Positions 1 through 6,282 of a DNA stretch of 64,000 bases are shown here, piece after piece. The notes beneath the pieces are model-generated. The model searched no databases and was not told where the DNA came from. It was given only the letters and a program-made list of their open reading frames with translations. Within the stretch, counting starts at the first letter, position 1. Every line of letters starts with the position of its first letter. Made by a program: the position numbers and the translations under genes. Origin of the DNA: Brevundimonas sp. UBA6550 (GTDB taxonomy: Bacteria; Pseudomonadota; Alphaproteobacteria; Caulobacterales; Caulobacteraceae); contig NZ_DJKE01000008.1 in assembly GCF_002434505.1 (NCBI RefSeq), positions 671,300-735,299 of the forward strand, in the 5' to 3' direction.

Positions 1-384
1 ACGGTGCGCCGCTTAATCCAAGCTGGCGTGACGGTGGACGTGCGAGGTCTAGGGCCTATCGGGAAGGGAGTAGGAGAACTGATCCTAGCCGTCCTAGCCC
101 AGGTCGCGGACATGGAGCGCCATCGCATTGCAGAGAGAACAGAGGCGGGCCGCAAGGCCGCGCGCGCATCCCTAGCGGTTACAGGCAGGACGCACCGTGG
201 GAAGACAAGTCTAGGGCGACCAAAAGCCCAGGAAAGCGACGACGTGGTGACGTGGAGAAAGAGAAACAACGCCAGTATAAAAGACACGGCAACGCATTTC
301 AGGCTTTCCACGGCTACAGTGAAGCGGTATTGTGCGATGACTAATACTGGCGATATCGAAGAACTGTCATTGATCAGTAGTTGA
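1..384 (+). CDS. Serine recombinase (resolvase/invertase family), C-terminal part
   Basis: The 5' end lies outside the window; the frame is open to base 1. What remains starts near the end of the catalytic domain and contains the long E-helix signature of small serine recombinases (AQVADMERHRIAERTEAG). A basic linker follows, then a C-terminal helix-turn-helix of the Hin/resolvase type (SIKDTATHFRLSTATVKRY). The catalytic serine would be upstream and cannot be seen. Such enzymes resolve cointegrates or invert or integrate DNA. Its place at the left of an island that ends at a tRNA gene suggests it belongs to a mobile element, but whether it moved this island cannot be told from the fragment. 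Confidence 0.85.
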   Translation, partial: TVRRLIQAGVTVDVRGLGPIGKGVGELILAVLAQVADMERHRIAERTEAGRKAARASLAVTGRTHRGKTSLGRPKAQESDDVVTWRKRNNASIKDTATHFRLSTATVKRYCAMTNTGDIEELSLISS

Positions 385-451
385 TAGCTTTCTAGCTTCT
401 TAGCTGCCTCCTTTTTCTAGTGTGATAGCAGGGCGACCACCCCACTCCGGA

Positions 452-1297
452 TCAGGATGACGCTCTCTCTCGGCGCGTCTCTGGCAGGATTTCCTCCCCG
501 GCGCTGGTGATGCGGAGTGTGCCGCCGTCGGGCATGGTTATCCGAATATCCGCCTTCGCGCCTTGCTCTTTGGCATTCGCTCTTGCGACAGCGACGATCA
601 CGTCGTAGGCGGCGCTCTCATCCAGTGACGAATGCAGGCGAAGTGCGGTTGCCGATGCATCCATTGTAAATAGATGAGGCTGATACTTCGCGTAATCCTC
701 TCCAGACCAACGAAACTGCATATAGCCGCGCTGGGGATCGAAAGCGGTTCCGGCCTGAACTATTCCCTGGAACGCTGCCTTTTGATCTCGATAGGTGTCC
801 AGCAGCTCGGCGGTTGTGTTGTGTCGGTCATCAATCACCATCATGGTTTTCATGATCTCTTGCCCACCTAGCTGACCGGCCCGCGCCACTTCCTCCGGGG
901 TAAAAATATAGCGGGTTAAGCTGGTGGCGAACGGACGCATCTCCAATGAGAGATGATCTAGAAACGGGCGTCCCTCGCGCGCAGCAGCCTCCCGCGCCAA
1001 AGCAAGGCGCGCTGCTCCCTCGTCAGCAGCCTTTCGAATGTTCTGCTGTGCAGCGTAAATCTTATTGAGCTTGTGGATCAGCGAGAAGTCGATCTGCTGG
1101 TTACGCTCTTTCTTTTCGCTGGCCTTCGCTTCACGGGCCGCCTTCAAGCCCCATCGATATGCAGCATAAGCGCCTGCCAAAGCGCCGAAGATGCCGATGC
1201 CGCCGCCTATGATGTCACCAACATATTCGGGCCGTTCAGGCGGCAACTGCACAGCCGTAGCCGTCATCCCAGATTGGCCGGTAGAAGGAGTCGCCAT
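452..1297 (-). CDS. Membrane-anchored hypothetical protein, helical cytoplasmic domain
   Basis: I do not recognise the family. The predicted 281-residue product has one hydrophobic segment (about residues 25-47, glycine/alanine-rich, GDIIGGGIGIFGALAGAYAAY), then a charged, probably helical region rich in Ala, Lys, Glu and Arg to about residue 120, and a mixed C-terminal domain. The ATG chosen sits 8 bases after the stop of the upstream zinc-ribbon gene; a longer frame would overlap that gene by 67 bases. The two genes are probably co-transcribed. Function unknown; a membrane-bound pair inside an accessory island could be a defence or stress module, which is only a guess. Confidence 0.7.
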   Translation of the reverse strand: MATPSTGQSGMTATAVQLPPERPEYVGDIIGGGIGIFGALAGAYAAYRWGLKAAREAKASEKKERNQQIDFSLIHKLNKIYAAQQNIRKAADEGAARLALAREAAAREGRPFLDHLSLEMRPFATSLTRYIFTPEEVARAGQLGGQEIMKTMMVIDDRHNTTAELLDTYRDQKAAFQGIVQAGTAFDPQRGYMQFRWSGEDYAKYQPHLFTMDASATALRLHSSLDESAAYDVIVAVARANAKEQGAKADIRITMPDGGTLRITSAGEEILPETRRERASS

Positions 1298-1305
1298 ACC
1301 TGCGC

Positions 1306-1872
1306 TCACATTCCGGACGTGAATGCGATAAAAACGCCAACCGCCATGATAGCGAGCAGCACATAGACCCACGCAGGCATCGCGTCCGAGTCCCTCAACG
1401 GCGCATTCGCTAGAAGGCCGTTCATGTTGGGATTCACCCGCTCGGCATAGGACGGGCGGCCAATAGTGGGAGGCTGACTGGGCTCGAACGTCGATTGAAC
1501 AGCAGGGGGGCTGATGGCTTCCGAAGTGGAAAGAACCTCACCACAGAAGCGGCACTTAGTAGCGGCCTTCTTGATGATTTCCGCACACACTGGACAAAGG
1601 CGTTCGTCCGACACCTTCCGGACCGCGACGCCGGTCGCCTTGAGCGCCCGCCACGACGTGAGGCTGATGCCGCTATCGTAGTTGACCTTGATTACAGCAT
1701 TCCCGCCGACCTTCGCAGCCAGCGCCTTCAACCGGGTATTCACCTCATCCATGCTTGGCGCACTGGAAAAGGCATGAGACGCCTCGCATTTCGCCTCTAC
1801 CTGGCGGATGACTTCGAACTCGAAGTCCGGCGTCCCCGTGAAGATCTCGACTTCTTCTACCTTAGTTGCCAT
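1306..1872 (-). CDS. YbjQ-like domain plus zinc ribbon, C-terminal membrane anchor
   Basis: A 188-residue protein in three parts. Residues 1 to about 87 resemble the YbjQ/heavy-metal-binding fold (AAKVGGNAVIKVNYDSG followed by GVAV). A zinc ribbon has Cys93-x2-Cys96 and Cys107-x2-Cys110 (CPVCAEIIKKAATKCRFCG). A Ser/Pro-rich linker leads to a C-terminal hydrophobic helix (AWVYVLLAIMAVGVFIAF) ending almost at the C-terminus, so the protein is probably tail-anchored with its domains in the cytoplasm. A GTG two codons upstream is an alternative start. It is the first gene of a pair with the membrane protein just downstream. The role is unknown. Confidence 0.75.
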   Translation of the reverse strand: MATKVEEVEIFTGTPDFEFEVIRQVEAKCEASHAFSSAPSMDEVNTRLKALAAKVGGNAVIKVNYDSGISLTSWRALKATGVAVRKVSDERLCPVCAEIIKKAATKCRFCGEVLSTSEAISPPAVQSTFEPSQPPTIGRPSYAERVNPNMNGLLANAPLRDSDAMPAWVYVLLAIMAVGVFIAFTSGM

Positions 1873-2172
1873 GCCCACCCCGGCTCTTCATCACAAACGT
1901 GAGCATGAGCTAACCGCAAAATCGCGTCAGGTGAAGGCGCAACTATCAAGAGTTGCCTTGAAATAGGGCTTGCGACCCATTCAGCTCGCAAGCCGGCACC
2001 GACATCCATCTAAGCAGCGATTGGCGTTCCACGGCCCGGAAATCGGCCTTCTTGGCGATAGTTGAAGCAACGCCGGTATGGGTTGTTTTGAGAAGGTTGC
2101 CTTCGAACGCCGGGAGCGGCTCTTGACACGCTACCCCTCTCCCACGAAGTTTTATAGAATCTGAATATTCTA

Positions 2173-2403
2173 ATGAATCCGAATCTTTATAAGATTATAT
2201 ACAGCTCGTATCTTCACTCGCTACCGCTCATTCAGATACTCGCGAGGAAAGGGGGTCGTGTCAAGATGCAAATCGTTCGACCCGACACATTTTCGCTCTT
2301 TCTCCGGCAATCGGGACACACGATTGATCAAGAAAACTACATCAGGGCCGTGTCGAGGTCAGGTTTTGTCTCGGAAATAGAGACTAGCGTGATAGGAATG
2401 TAG
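2173..2403 (+). CDS. Doubtful small hypothetical protein
   Basis: An open frame of 76 codons starting ATG in the A+T-rich part of the island. No family, signal peptide or membrane segment is recognisable, and there is no good Shine-Dalgarno sequence before the ATG. The composition (Ile, Ser and Tyr-rich N-terminus) is compatible with either a real small protein or chance. It ends 64 bases before the RHH gene and points the same way. I list it only as a possibility. Confidence 0.2.
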   Translation: MNPNLYKIIYSSYLHSLPLIQILARKGGRVKMQIVRPDTFSLFLRQSGHTIDQENYIRAVSRSGFVSEIETSVIGM

Positions 2404-2453
2404 CAATCGTGGTCCCGAAAGGAGAAATGGACTCGCTTTGACGATGCCATTGC

Positions 2454-2467
2454 TATACAATGGCGCC
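2454..2467 (+). promoter_or_regulatory. Possible -10 element of a leaderless transcript
   Basis: TATACA at 2454-2459 lies 8 bases upstream of the ATG at 2468 (gap ggcgcc plus flanks). At this distance the transcript would start at or next to the A of the ATG. No Shine-Dalgarno sequence is visible there. No convincing -35 was found at the proper distance, so this remains a suggestion. Confidence 0.35.
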
Positions 2468-3001
2468 ATGTCATCAACCACAGAGGCTATGCCGACCGCC
2501 ACCACCCCGAAATCCCGCCATGTGCGGATCAACGACGCCAGCTACCGGATGCTCGACTTCCTGTCGGTCATGCGTGGCGAACCCAAGGGCTTGCTGCTCT
2601 ACCGACTGCTCCGGGAGGGGTTGAAGATTTATCAGGAGGAAACGGCATGGAGTCCGGCTCCACCGCCGTTCGTCATCAAGCCGACCTGTGCGAAGGTCGG
2701 AAACGCTGTCCTGCTCTATAACCCCTTCATCGACGCCGCCGCTCTCACCGGCAAAGAAGCCGTCGCCCTGGCTGACGCCATCACCGATACCCTTGAAGGA
2801 CGCCCGGTCGCCGCCTTCCAGATCATCACCGCCGAACACGGCCACACCATCCGGCTTAAGCCCGCTGGTCGCCGCATCCACCTCATCATCAACGACACCG
2901 ACTTCCCGATGGCCCTTCCGGTCGCACGGGATGTCGCCGCCGCGCTGGACTCCGCCAGCGTCCACGCCACCGAAAACACGGTGGTCCCGAGCGTCCACTA
3001 A
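2468..3001 (+). CDS. Ribbon-helix-helix-like protein, partner of the HUH protein
   Basis: The 177-residue product has an N-terminal stretch (about residues 17-58, RHVRINDASYRMLDFLSVMRG then a second helix) that fits a ribbon-helix-helix DNA-binding fold: a basic beta strand followed by two amphipathic helices. The remaining 120 residues match nothing I know. An ATG 30 bases upstream is in frame, but the chosen start fits a possible leaderless promoter. The stop overlaps the start of the HUH gene by one base (TAATG), so the two are translationally coupled. A likely job is accessory or repressor protein for the HUH nuclease, as RHH proteins are for relaxases and plasmid Rep genes; this is inference. 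Confidence 0.65.
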   Translation: MSSTTEAMPTATTPKSRHVRINDASYRMLDFLSVMRGEPKGLLLYRLLREGLKIYQEETAWSPAPPPFVIKPTCAKVGNAVLLYNPFIDAAALTGKEAVALADAITDTLEGRPVAAFQIITAEHGHTIRLKPAGRRIHLIINDTDFPMALPVARDVAAALDSASVHATENTVVPSVH

Positions 3002-3552
3002 TGGGCGCTCTTCGCATTCCGGCTTCTGATCTCGCGGAATGGGCCGATGATATGGGCGCGACCCACTTCATCACCCTGACGGCGGGCTGCTATCCGGAAC
3101 GCTCGTTCGATCCGGATGTCAGCTTTCGGCCTGACCTTTCTCGCCTTGCCCGTAGGATTGGCCGGGAGCTTTGCGGCCTTCCACGCCGTAAAGACCCGAC
3201 ACCGGGTGACCTCCCCTCGTTCGCAGCGTTCTACGAGCCAACGACGGGATCAGGGACGCCCTATCCACACATCCACGGATGGATCAGCCTGACGGGGAAC
3301 GAGGAAGAGCATCTGCGCGCAATCCTTCGAACCTATTGGGGTCAGGACGACAAACCGGAGATCACCTCACCCTTCCTCCGACACTACCCGTCACGTCCTC
3401 GTGCGCCGAAGGCCGTCTGTCGAAACCCGACGTGGGAACCGACATTCGATCTTGAGCGCATCCGATCAATCGGCGCGGCGATCTACAGCGGCAAGGGCTA
3501 CGCCCGAACCGGCATGACTTACGATTGGGGAACAATCCTCAACGTCACCTGA
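3001..3552 (+). CDS. Small HUH-superfamily endonuclease (Rep/relaxase-like)
   Basis: The 183-residue product carries the three ordered motifs of HUH single-strand endonucleases. Motif I is the hydrophobic FITLTAG (residues 23-29). Motif II is His90-Ile-His92 (YPHIHGWISL), the metal-binding His-hydrophobic-His. Motif III is Tyr162-x2-Lys165 (AAIYSGKGYA), with a single candidate catalytic tyrosine. Known family members nick one DNA strand through a 5'-phosphotyrosine link to start rolling-circle replication, transfer or transposition. No helicase domain is present and the protein is at the short end for a Rep. It overlaps the RHH-like gene by one base and is followed by an iteron array, so a rolling-circle replication or mobilisation module is the likeliest reading. 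Confidence 0.72.
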   Translation: MGALRIPASDLAEWADDMGATHFITLTAGCYPERSFDPDVSFRPDLSRLARRIGRELCGLPRRKDPTPGDLPSFAAFYEPTTGSGTPYPHIHGWISLTGNEEEHLRAILRTYWGQDDKPEITSPFLRHYPSRPRAPKAVCRNPTWEPTFDLERIRSIGAAIYSGKGYARTGMTYDWGTILNVT

Positions 3553-3590
3553 CAGCAAACGACCACCACAACGCCGCGATACAAGCCAAC

Positions 3591-3614
3591 ACGACCAAAC
3601 GACCAAACGACCAG
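3591..3614 (+). repeat. Three tandem ACGACCAA octamers
   Basis: Three head-to-tail 8-base units (3591, 3599, 3607); the last differs only in its final base. They lie about 40 bases after the HUH gene stop. They may be a protein-binding site of the replication module or simple slippage. Confidence 0.7.
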
Positions 3615-3794
3615 ACGTATAGCCCTCCGGAGGTAGCCGCATCGGCCCGGAGGCTGGGAAGCAAGAAGTCAGTCTTCGGCCCCCACGACCAAGCCAGCAG
3701 CGCCAGCCTAGAAACGAAAGAGGCTCCGCAGCACGTCAGCATTGAAATCCGGCACTGGGGGACGCTCCGGAGCCGGACTCATAATCATGCCTAC

Positions 3795-3874
3795 CAATCA
3801 GAAGACATAACCAATCAGAACAAACTCAATCAGAAAACATAACCAATCCAAGAGAATGACCAATCAGAAGACAT
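3795..3874 (+). repeat. Iteron-like array, CAATCAGAAGACATAAC, five units
   Basis: CAATC begins at 3795, 3812, 3827, 3844 and 3861, giving steps of 17, 15, 17 and 17. Four of the five units read CAATCAGAA; the unit at 3844 reads CAATCCAAG. Units 1, 3 and 5 continue with RACAT (CAATCAGAAGACAT or CAATCAGAAAACAT). A further loose copy (CATTCAGAAATC) is at 3897, about two periods on. Direct repeats at one to two helical turns next to a Rep-like gene are typical of replication-control iterons. Confidence 0.7.
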
Positions 3875-4003
3875 CACCACTCCGTACGAAAATAATCATT
3901 CAGAAATCCGATTAACAATCCGCACAGTCAAGTATCCTAATCTAAATATCCCTCCCTCAACAACGCCTCTTCGATTCGTCGAATCCAACATGTCGGGGGA
4001 CAT

Positions 4004-4213
4004 ATGCAAGACCACCATGCCGAACTGATCGACCTAGACCTGTTCTGCGAAATCATGGACCAATCCGTGATCATCGAAGCGATCCGGGAAGGCGACCTAT
4101 ACCTTCACTTCCTCAAGCACCCGCTACGTGGCGTCATTACAGGCGTACAAGCGGGAAGCGCAGTCCTGATGGTCCAGGGTGGCTATTCCGATATCAGGGA
4201 GCGAATGACCTAG
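4004..4213 (+). CDS. Small hypothetical protein of the island
   Basis: A 69-residue acidic product of unknown family, starting at an ATG preceded by GTCGGGGGA about 7 bases upstream, a good ribosome-binding site. The first half is helical in appearance (DLDLFCEIMDQSVIIEAIREGD); the second half looks like beta strands (GVITGVQAGSAVLMVQGGY). It lies downstream of the iterons in the same direction as the HUH gene and ends at a hairpin terminator shared with the leftward membrane gene. It could be a copy-number or accessory protein of the element; there is no direct evidence. Confidence 0.5.
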   Translation: MQDHHAELIDLDLFCEIMDQSVIIEAIREGDLYLHFLKHPLRGVITGVQAGSAVLMVQGGYSDIRERMT

Positions 4214-4223
4214 GCAAAGACTG

Positions 4224-4249
4224 GAAGGGTGATCAGGCCGTCACCCTTC
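4224..4249. terminator. Hairpin between convergent genes
   Basis: A perfect 9-bp inverted repeat, GAAGGGTGA and TCACCCTTC with an 8-base loop, placed between the stop codons of two convergent genes. It can act in both directions; the T-run is short on either side. Confidence 0.65.
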
Positions 4250-4250
4250 T

Positions 4251-4733
4251 TCATTTCCGAAGAGCTTCGTAGAGGTCCGGTCGTATTTCGGCGACATGGA
4301 CGGCGGCTTGCGCGAAGTCGCGAGAGTCGAGTGGACCCGTCGCTTTCCTCAACCCATCATCCGCATCGACAAGCGCCTCCACGTACACATCGGCCATAGC
4401 CTTCTCACGGTCGTCCAATAGACTGTACGCGCTTTCGAGAGTGTTACGCTGCTCCACCAGATTGGCTTTGATTTTTTCCCTCGTGGGGGAAGTCAGATCG
4501 CCCTTGGAAACTTCCTGCACGAACGACACGACTAACGGGTCGAACGCCTTCGATGCTTCGACAAACTGGTTCACCTGAGCGGTACGGTCTTGACGGGTCG
4601 CTTGATAATCGGCGCTGCACATACCGACGCCAAGCGTCACCAAGCCACCTACCGCAGTCGTGCACAGAAAGCCGATTACGACGAGCAATCGGCTAGCTGG
4701 CTTTCCTTCGTGAGCTGCGATTGACATCGTCAT
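4251..4733 (-). CDS. Membrane-anchored hypothetical protein
   Basis: The 160-residue product has one hydrophobic segment near the N-terminus (about residues 14-40, ending GVGMC), then a charged helical domain with many Glu, Asp, Lys and Arg. It could be an inner-membrane anchor with a periplasmic helical domain, or an uncleaved signal peptide. Its ATG overlaps the stop of the preceding PUA/Mrr-N-like gene (ATGA), so the two are coupled and probably work together. A second ATG lies two codons inside. No family recognised. Confidence 0.65.
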   Translation of the reverse strand: MTMSIAAHEGKPASRLLVVIGFLCTTAVGGLVTLGVGMCSADYQATRQDRTAQVNQFVEASKAFDPLVVSFVQEVSKGDLTSPTREKIKANLVEQRNTLESAYSLLDDREKAMADVYVEALVDADDGLRKATGPLDSRDFAQAAVHVAEIRPDLYEALRK

Positions 4734-5857
4734 GGCTGCGAGTTCGCGGGGTCCGGAATGACCTTTATCGCCGTGGAGAGGCCGGTAGCCTGCTCAGCGT
4801 CGCGCGCTTGAACGCAAACTTTATGCCAAGCGCCGAGGTCCATCATCTTAATCGCCGCCATGGCCTGCTCCTGCACCTCAAGCGCACAGGGATCATCCCC
4901 CGCGACCGCGCTATTGACGATTTGAATATCAACCGCCCCATCAATCCCAGCGGTCGCGACAGCTAGGAAAACAGCAGCAGTGATCGGCAAAATCTTCTTA
5001 TTGAATAGGCGTAACGCACCGGGCGAGTTGATGTTCGCCGTCAGTTCGGGGACGAGGTCACGGTTGGCTTTTAGCACAGCAAGCGCAGCTGACATATCCA
5101 TCAGCTTTGCCGGTTCATGCCCCTCTTCGACAGCGGCAAGCACACCAGACACATAGTTCAAGAATGACTGGATGTTGTAGTCATCAAGCGTGCTGAAATC
5201 GGCCTCAGTGGTTTTTAGCCGAGCGCTGTAGGTTTCACCGATGGCATATTGATCGAACGCGGCCTCCAAAATCTCGTGCCGAAGGCTCCGGTCAATCGCC
5301 ATAATGGGCGTCGGCTTTTGAAGCCGGTCGCGGAGGATTGGGCCAAAACGGGCTTTTGGCTTCTTGCCGATCCAGCGAACCTTCCGAACAGGCACGCTCT
5401 CACCGGGGTAGAGGCTGATGTCGTTGACGACGACTGGCGGCCCCTCCAACTCGCCGATCAGCACGTCGCTGAAATAGCCCGGGCCGGGTACGACAATGAT
5501 CGTTCCGATAGGAAGGGTATAATAGAGACGTTCAATCGCCCCCACGTATCGCCCCACACGACGCCCCTTTGCAGCATCGACATAGTCGGCTGGATCGCGG
5601 GACGGTTCGTCGCCGACGCGATGGGCGCGATGCCACGACCTAAGCTCCATAGACCGGACCACGGCCTGTCTTAGGGCATCCCTTTTGGGACGACCGCCAG
5701 CAAAGTTCAGGCGGATATCAGGGAAATCGAGGAAGACGGCTTTTTGTCGAACGAAGTCTTCATACAGGGAAAACCCATCACCGGGCCGGATGATGTACAT
5801 GTCCTCACGTGCGCCAACGAAGCGCGTCGCGATATCGACCTTTACCGCCGTAGCCAT
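4730..5857 (-). CDS. Putative sensor protein: Mrr-N/PUA-like domain plus C-terminal membrane segment
   Basis: 375 residues. The N-terminal 165 residues follow the layout seen before the nuclease domain of many Mrr-type restriction proteins: MYIIRPGDG and YEDFVRQKAVFLDFP (residues 20-46), a helical middle, then IGTIIVVPGPG and DVLIGELEGP (117-140) and VRKVRW (157-162). This resemblance is by eye. No PD-(D/E)xK nuclease motif follows. Instead there is a helical region (190-280) and a hydrophobic segment (about 288-304, LPITAAVFLAVATAG). The ATG at 5857 is preceded by GGGAG. It is coupled by an ATGA overlap to the small membrane protein. A nucleic-acid sensor tied to a membrane effector would fit an anti-phage system, but this is inference. 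Confidence 0.6.
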   Translation of the reverse strand: MATAVKVDIATRFVGAREDMYIIRPGDGFSLYEDFVRQKAVFLDFPDIRLNFAGGRPKRDALRQAVVRSMELRSWHRAHRVGDEPSRDPADYVDAAKGRRVGRYVGAIERLYYTLPIGTIIVVPGPGYFSDVLIGELEGPPVVVNDISLYPGESVPVRKVRWIGKKPKARFGPILRDRLQKPTPIMAIDRSLRHEILEAAFDQYAIGETYSARLKTTEADFSTLDDYNIQSFLNYVSGVLAAVEEGHEPAKLMDMSAALAVLKANRDLVPELTANINSPGALRLFNKKILPITAAVFLAVATAGIDGAVDIQIVNSAVAGDDPCALEVQEQAMAAIKMMDLGAWHKVCVQARDAEQATGLSTAIKVIPDPANSQP

Positions 5858-6065
5858 CAACCATGTTCTCCCTCGTGTAGGCCGTGCATATCGAGGCGCG
5901 GAGAGCGTGTCTATCCATGACCCACACGTTGCAACGCGACAGAATCACCACTTTGAATGCACCCATCCACAGCAGATTGACGGCCCAAGTCGCGTCACAC
6001 AAAGCGCCACACAATCCGCCGCGAAGCCGCTTTAAGCGATTGTTTTTACTGAGCTTTTAGGAAAA

Positions 6066-6157
6066 TGGCGGAGACGGAGGGATTCGAACCCTCGGTACCG
6101 GTTACCCGGTACGACGATTTAGCAAACCGTTGCCTTCAGCCACTCGGCCACGTCTCC
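6066..6157 (-). tRNA. tRNA-Ser (anticodon GCT)
   Basis: On the minus strand the gene runs GGAGACG ... CGTCTCC-G-CCA: a perfect 7-bp acceptor stem with the CCA end encoded. The anticodon loop TTGCTAA gives anticodon GCT (complement at 6121-6123), read as serine AGC/AGT codons. The long variable arm (paired ACCGGGT/ACCGGT region) is typical of tRNA-Ser, and GGTTCGAATCC forms the T-arm. Length is 92 bases with CCA. Its 3' end faces the accessory island, the usual place for integration. Confidence 0.96.
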
Positions 6158-6282
6158 TGCGAGGGCGTCGATAGCGGAGGCTGATGCGTCGCGCAATCCG
6201 GTTCGCGCGAAAGGGTTCATGTTAACGCGACATAGAGGCCGAAGCGGCAGAATGGCGTTTCGTCAAACGGCTCCGGACCCCG

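Larger units (their letters stand above)
1873..2467. other. Island intergenic region, mostly without a supported gene
   Basis: About 595 bases of A+T-richer DNA between the leftward zinc-ribbon gene and the rightward RHH/HUH pair. It contains one doubtful short frame (2173-2403), listed separately. A TTGACA at 2123-2128 is followed by TATAGA at 2153-2158, but the spacing (24) is too long for a normal sigma-70 promoter. No tRNA, convincing terminator or repeat array was seen. The divergent promoters of the two flanking transcription units must lie here. Confidence 0.5.
3553..4003. other. Non-coding region after the HUH gene, candidate origin
   Basis: About 450 bases without a convincing gene. 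It holds three tandem ACGACCAA octamers just after the HUH stop codon, the CAATCAGAA iteron array, and an A+T-rich stretch (3875-3975) reaching to the Shine-Dalgarno of the next small gene. A 105-codon frame (3525-3842) crosses the whole region but overlaps the HUH gene, has a low-complexity product and would translate the iterons, so it is not accepted. Repeats followed by A+T-rich DNA next to a Rep-like gene is the layout of a replication origin; no nick site or hairpin could be fixed by eye. Confidence 0.5.

Noticed and set aside
2123..2158. TTGACA ... TATAGA as a promoter
   Set aside because: The spacer is 24 bases, too long for sigma-70.
3525..3842. 105-codon frame after the HUH gene
   Set aside because: Overlaps the end of the HUH gene, lacks a ribosome-binding site, has a low-complexity product and would translate the iteron array.
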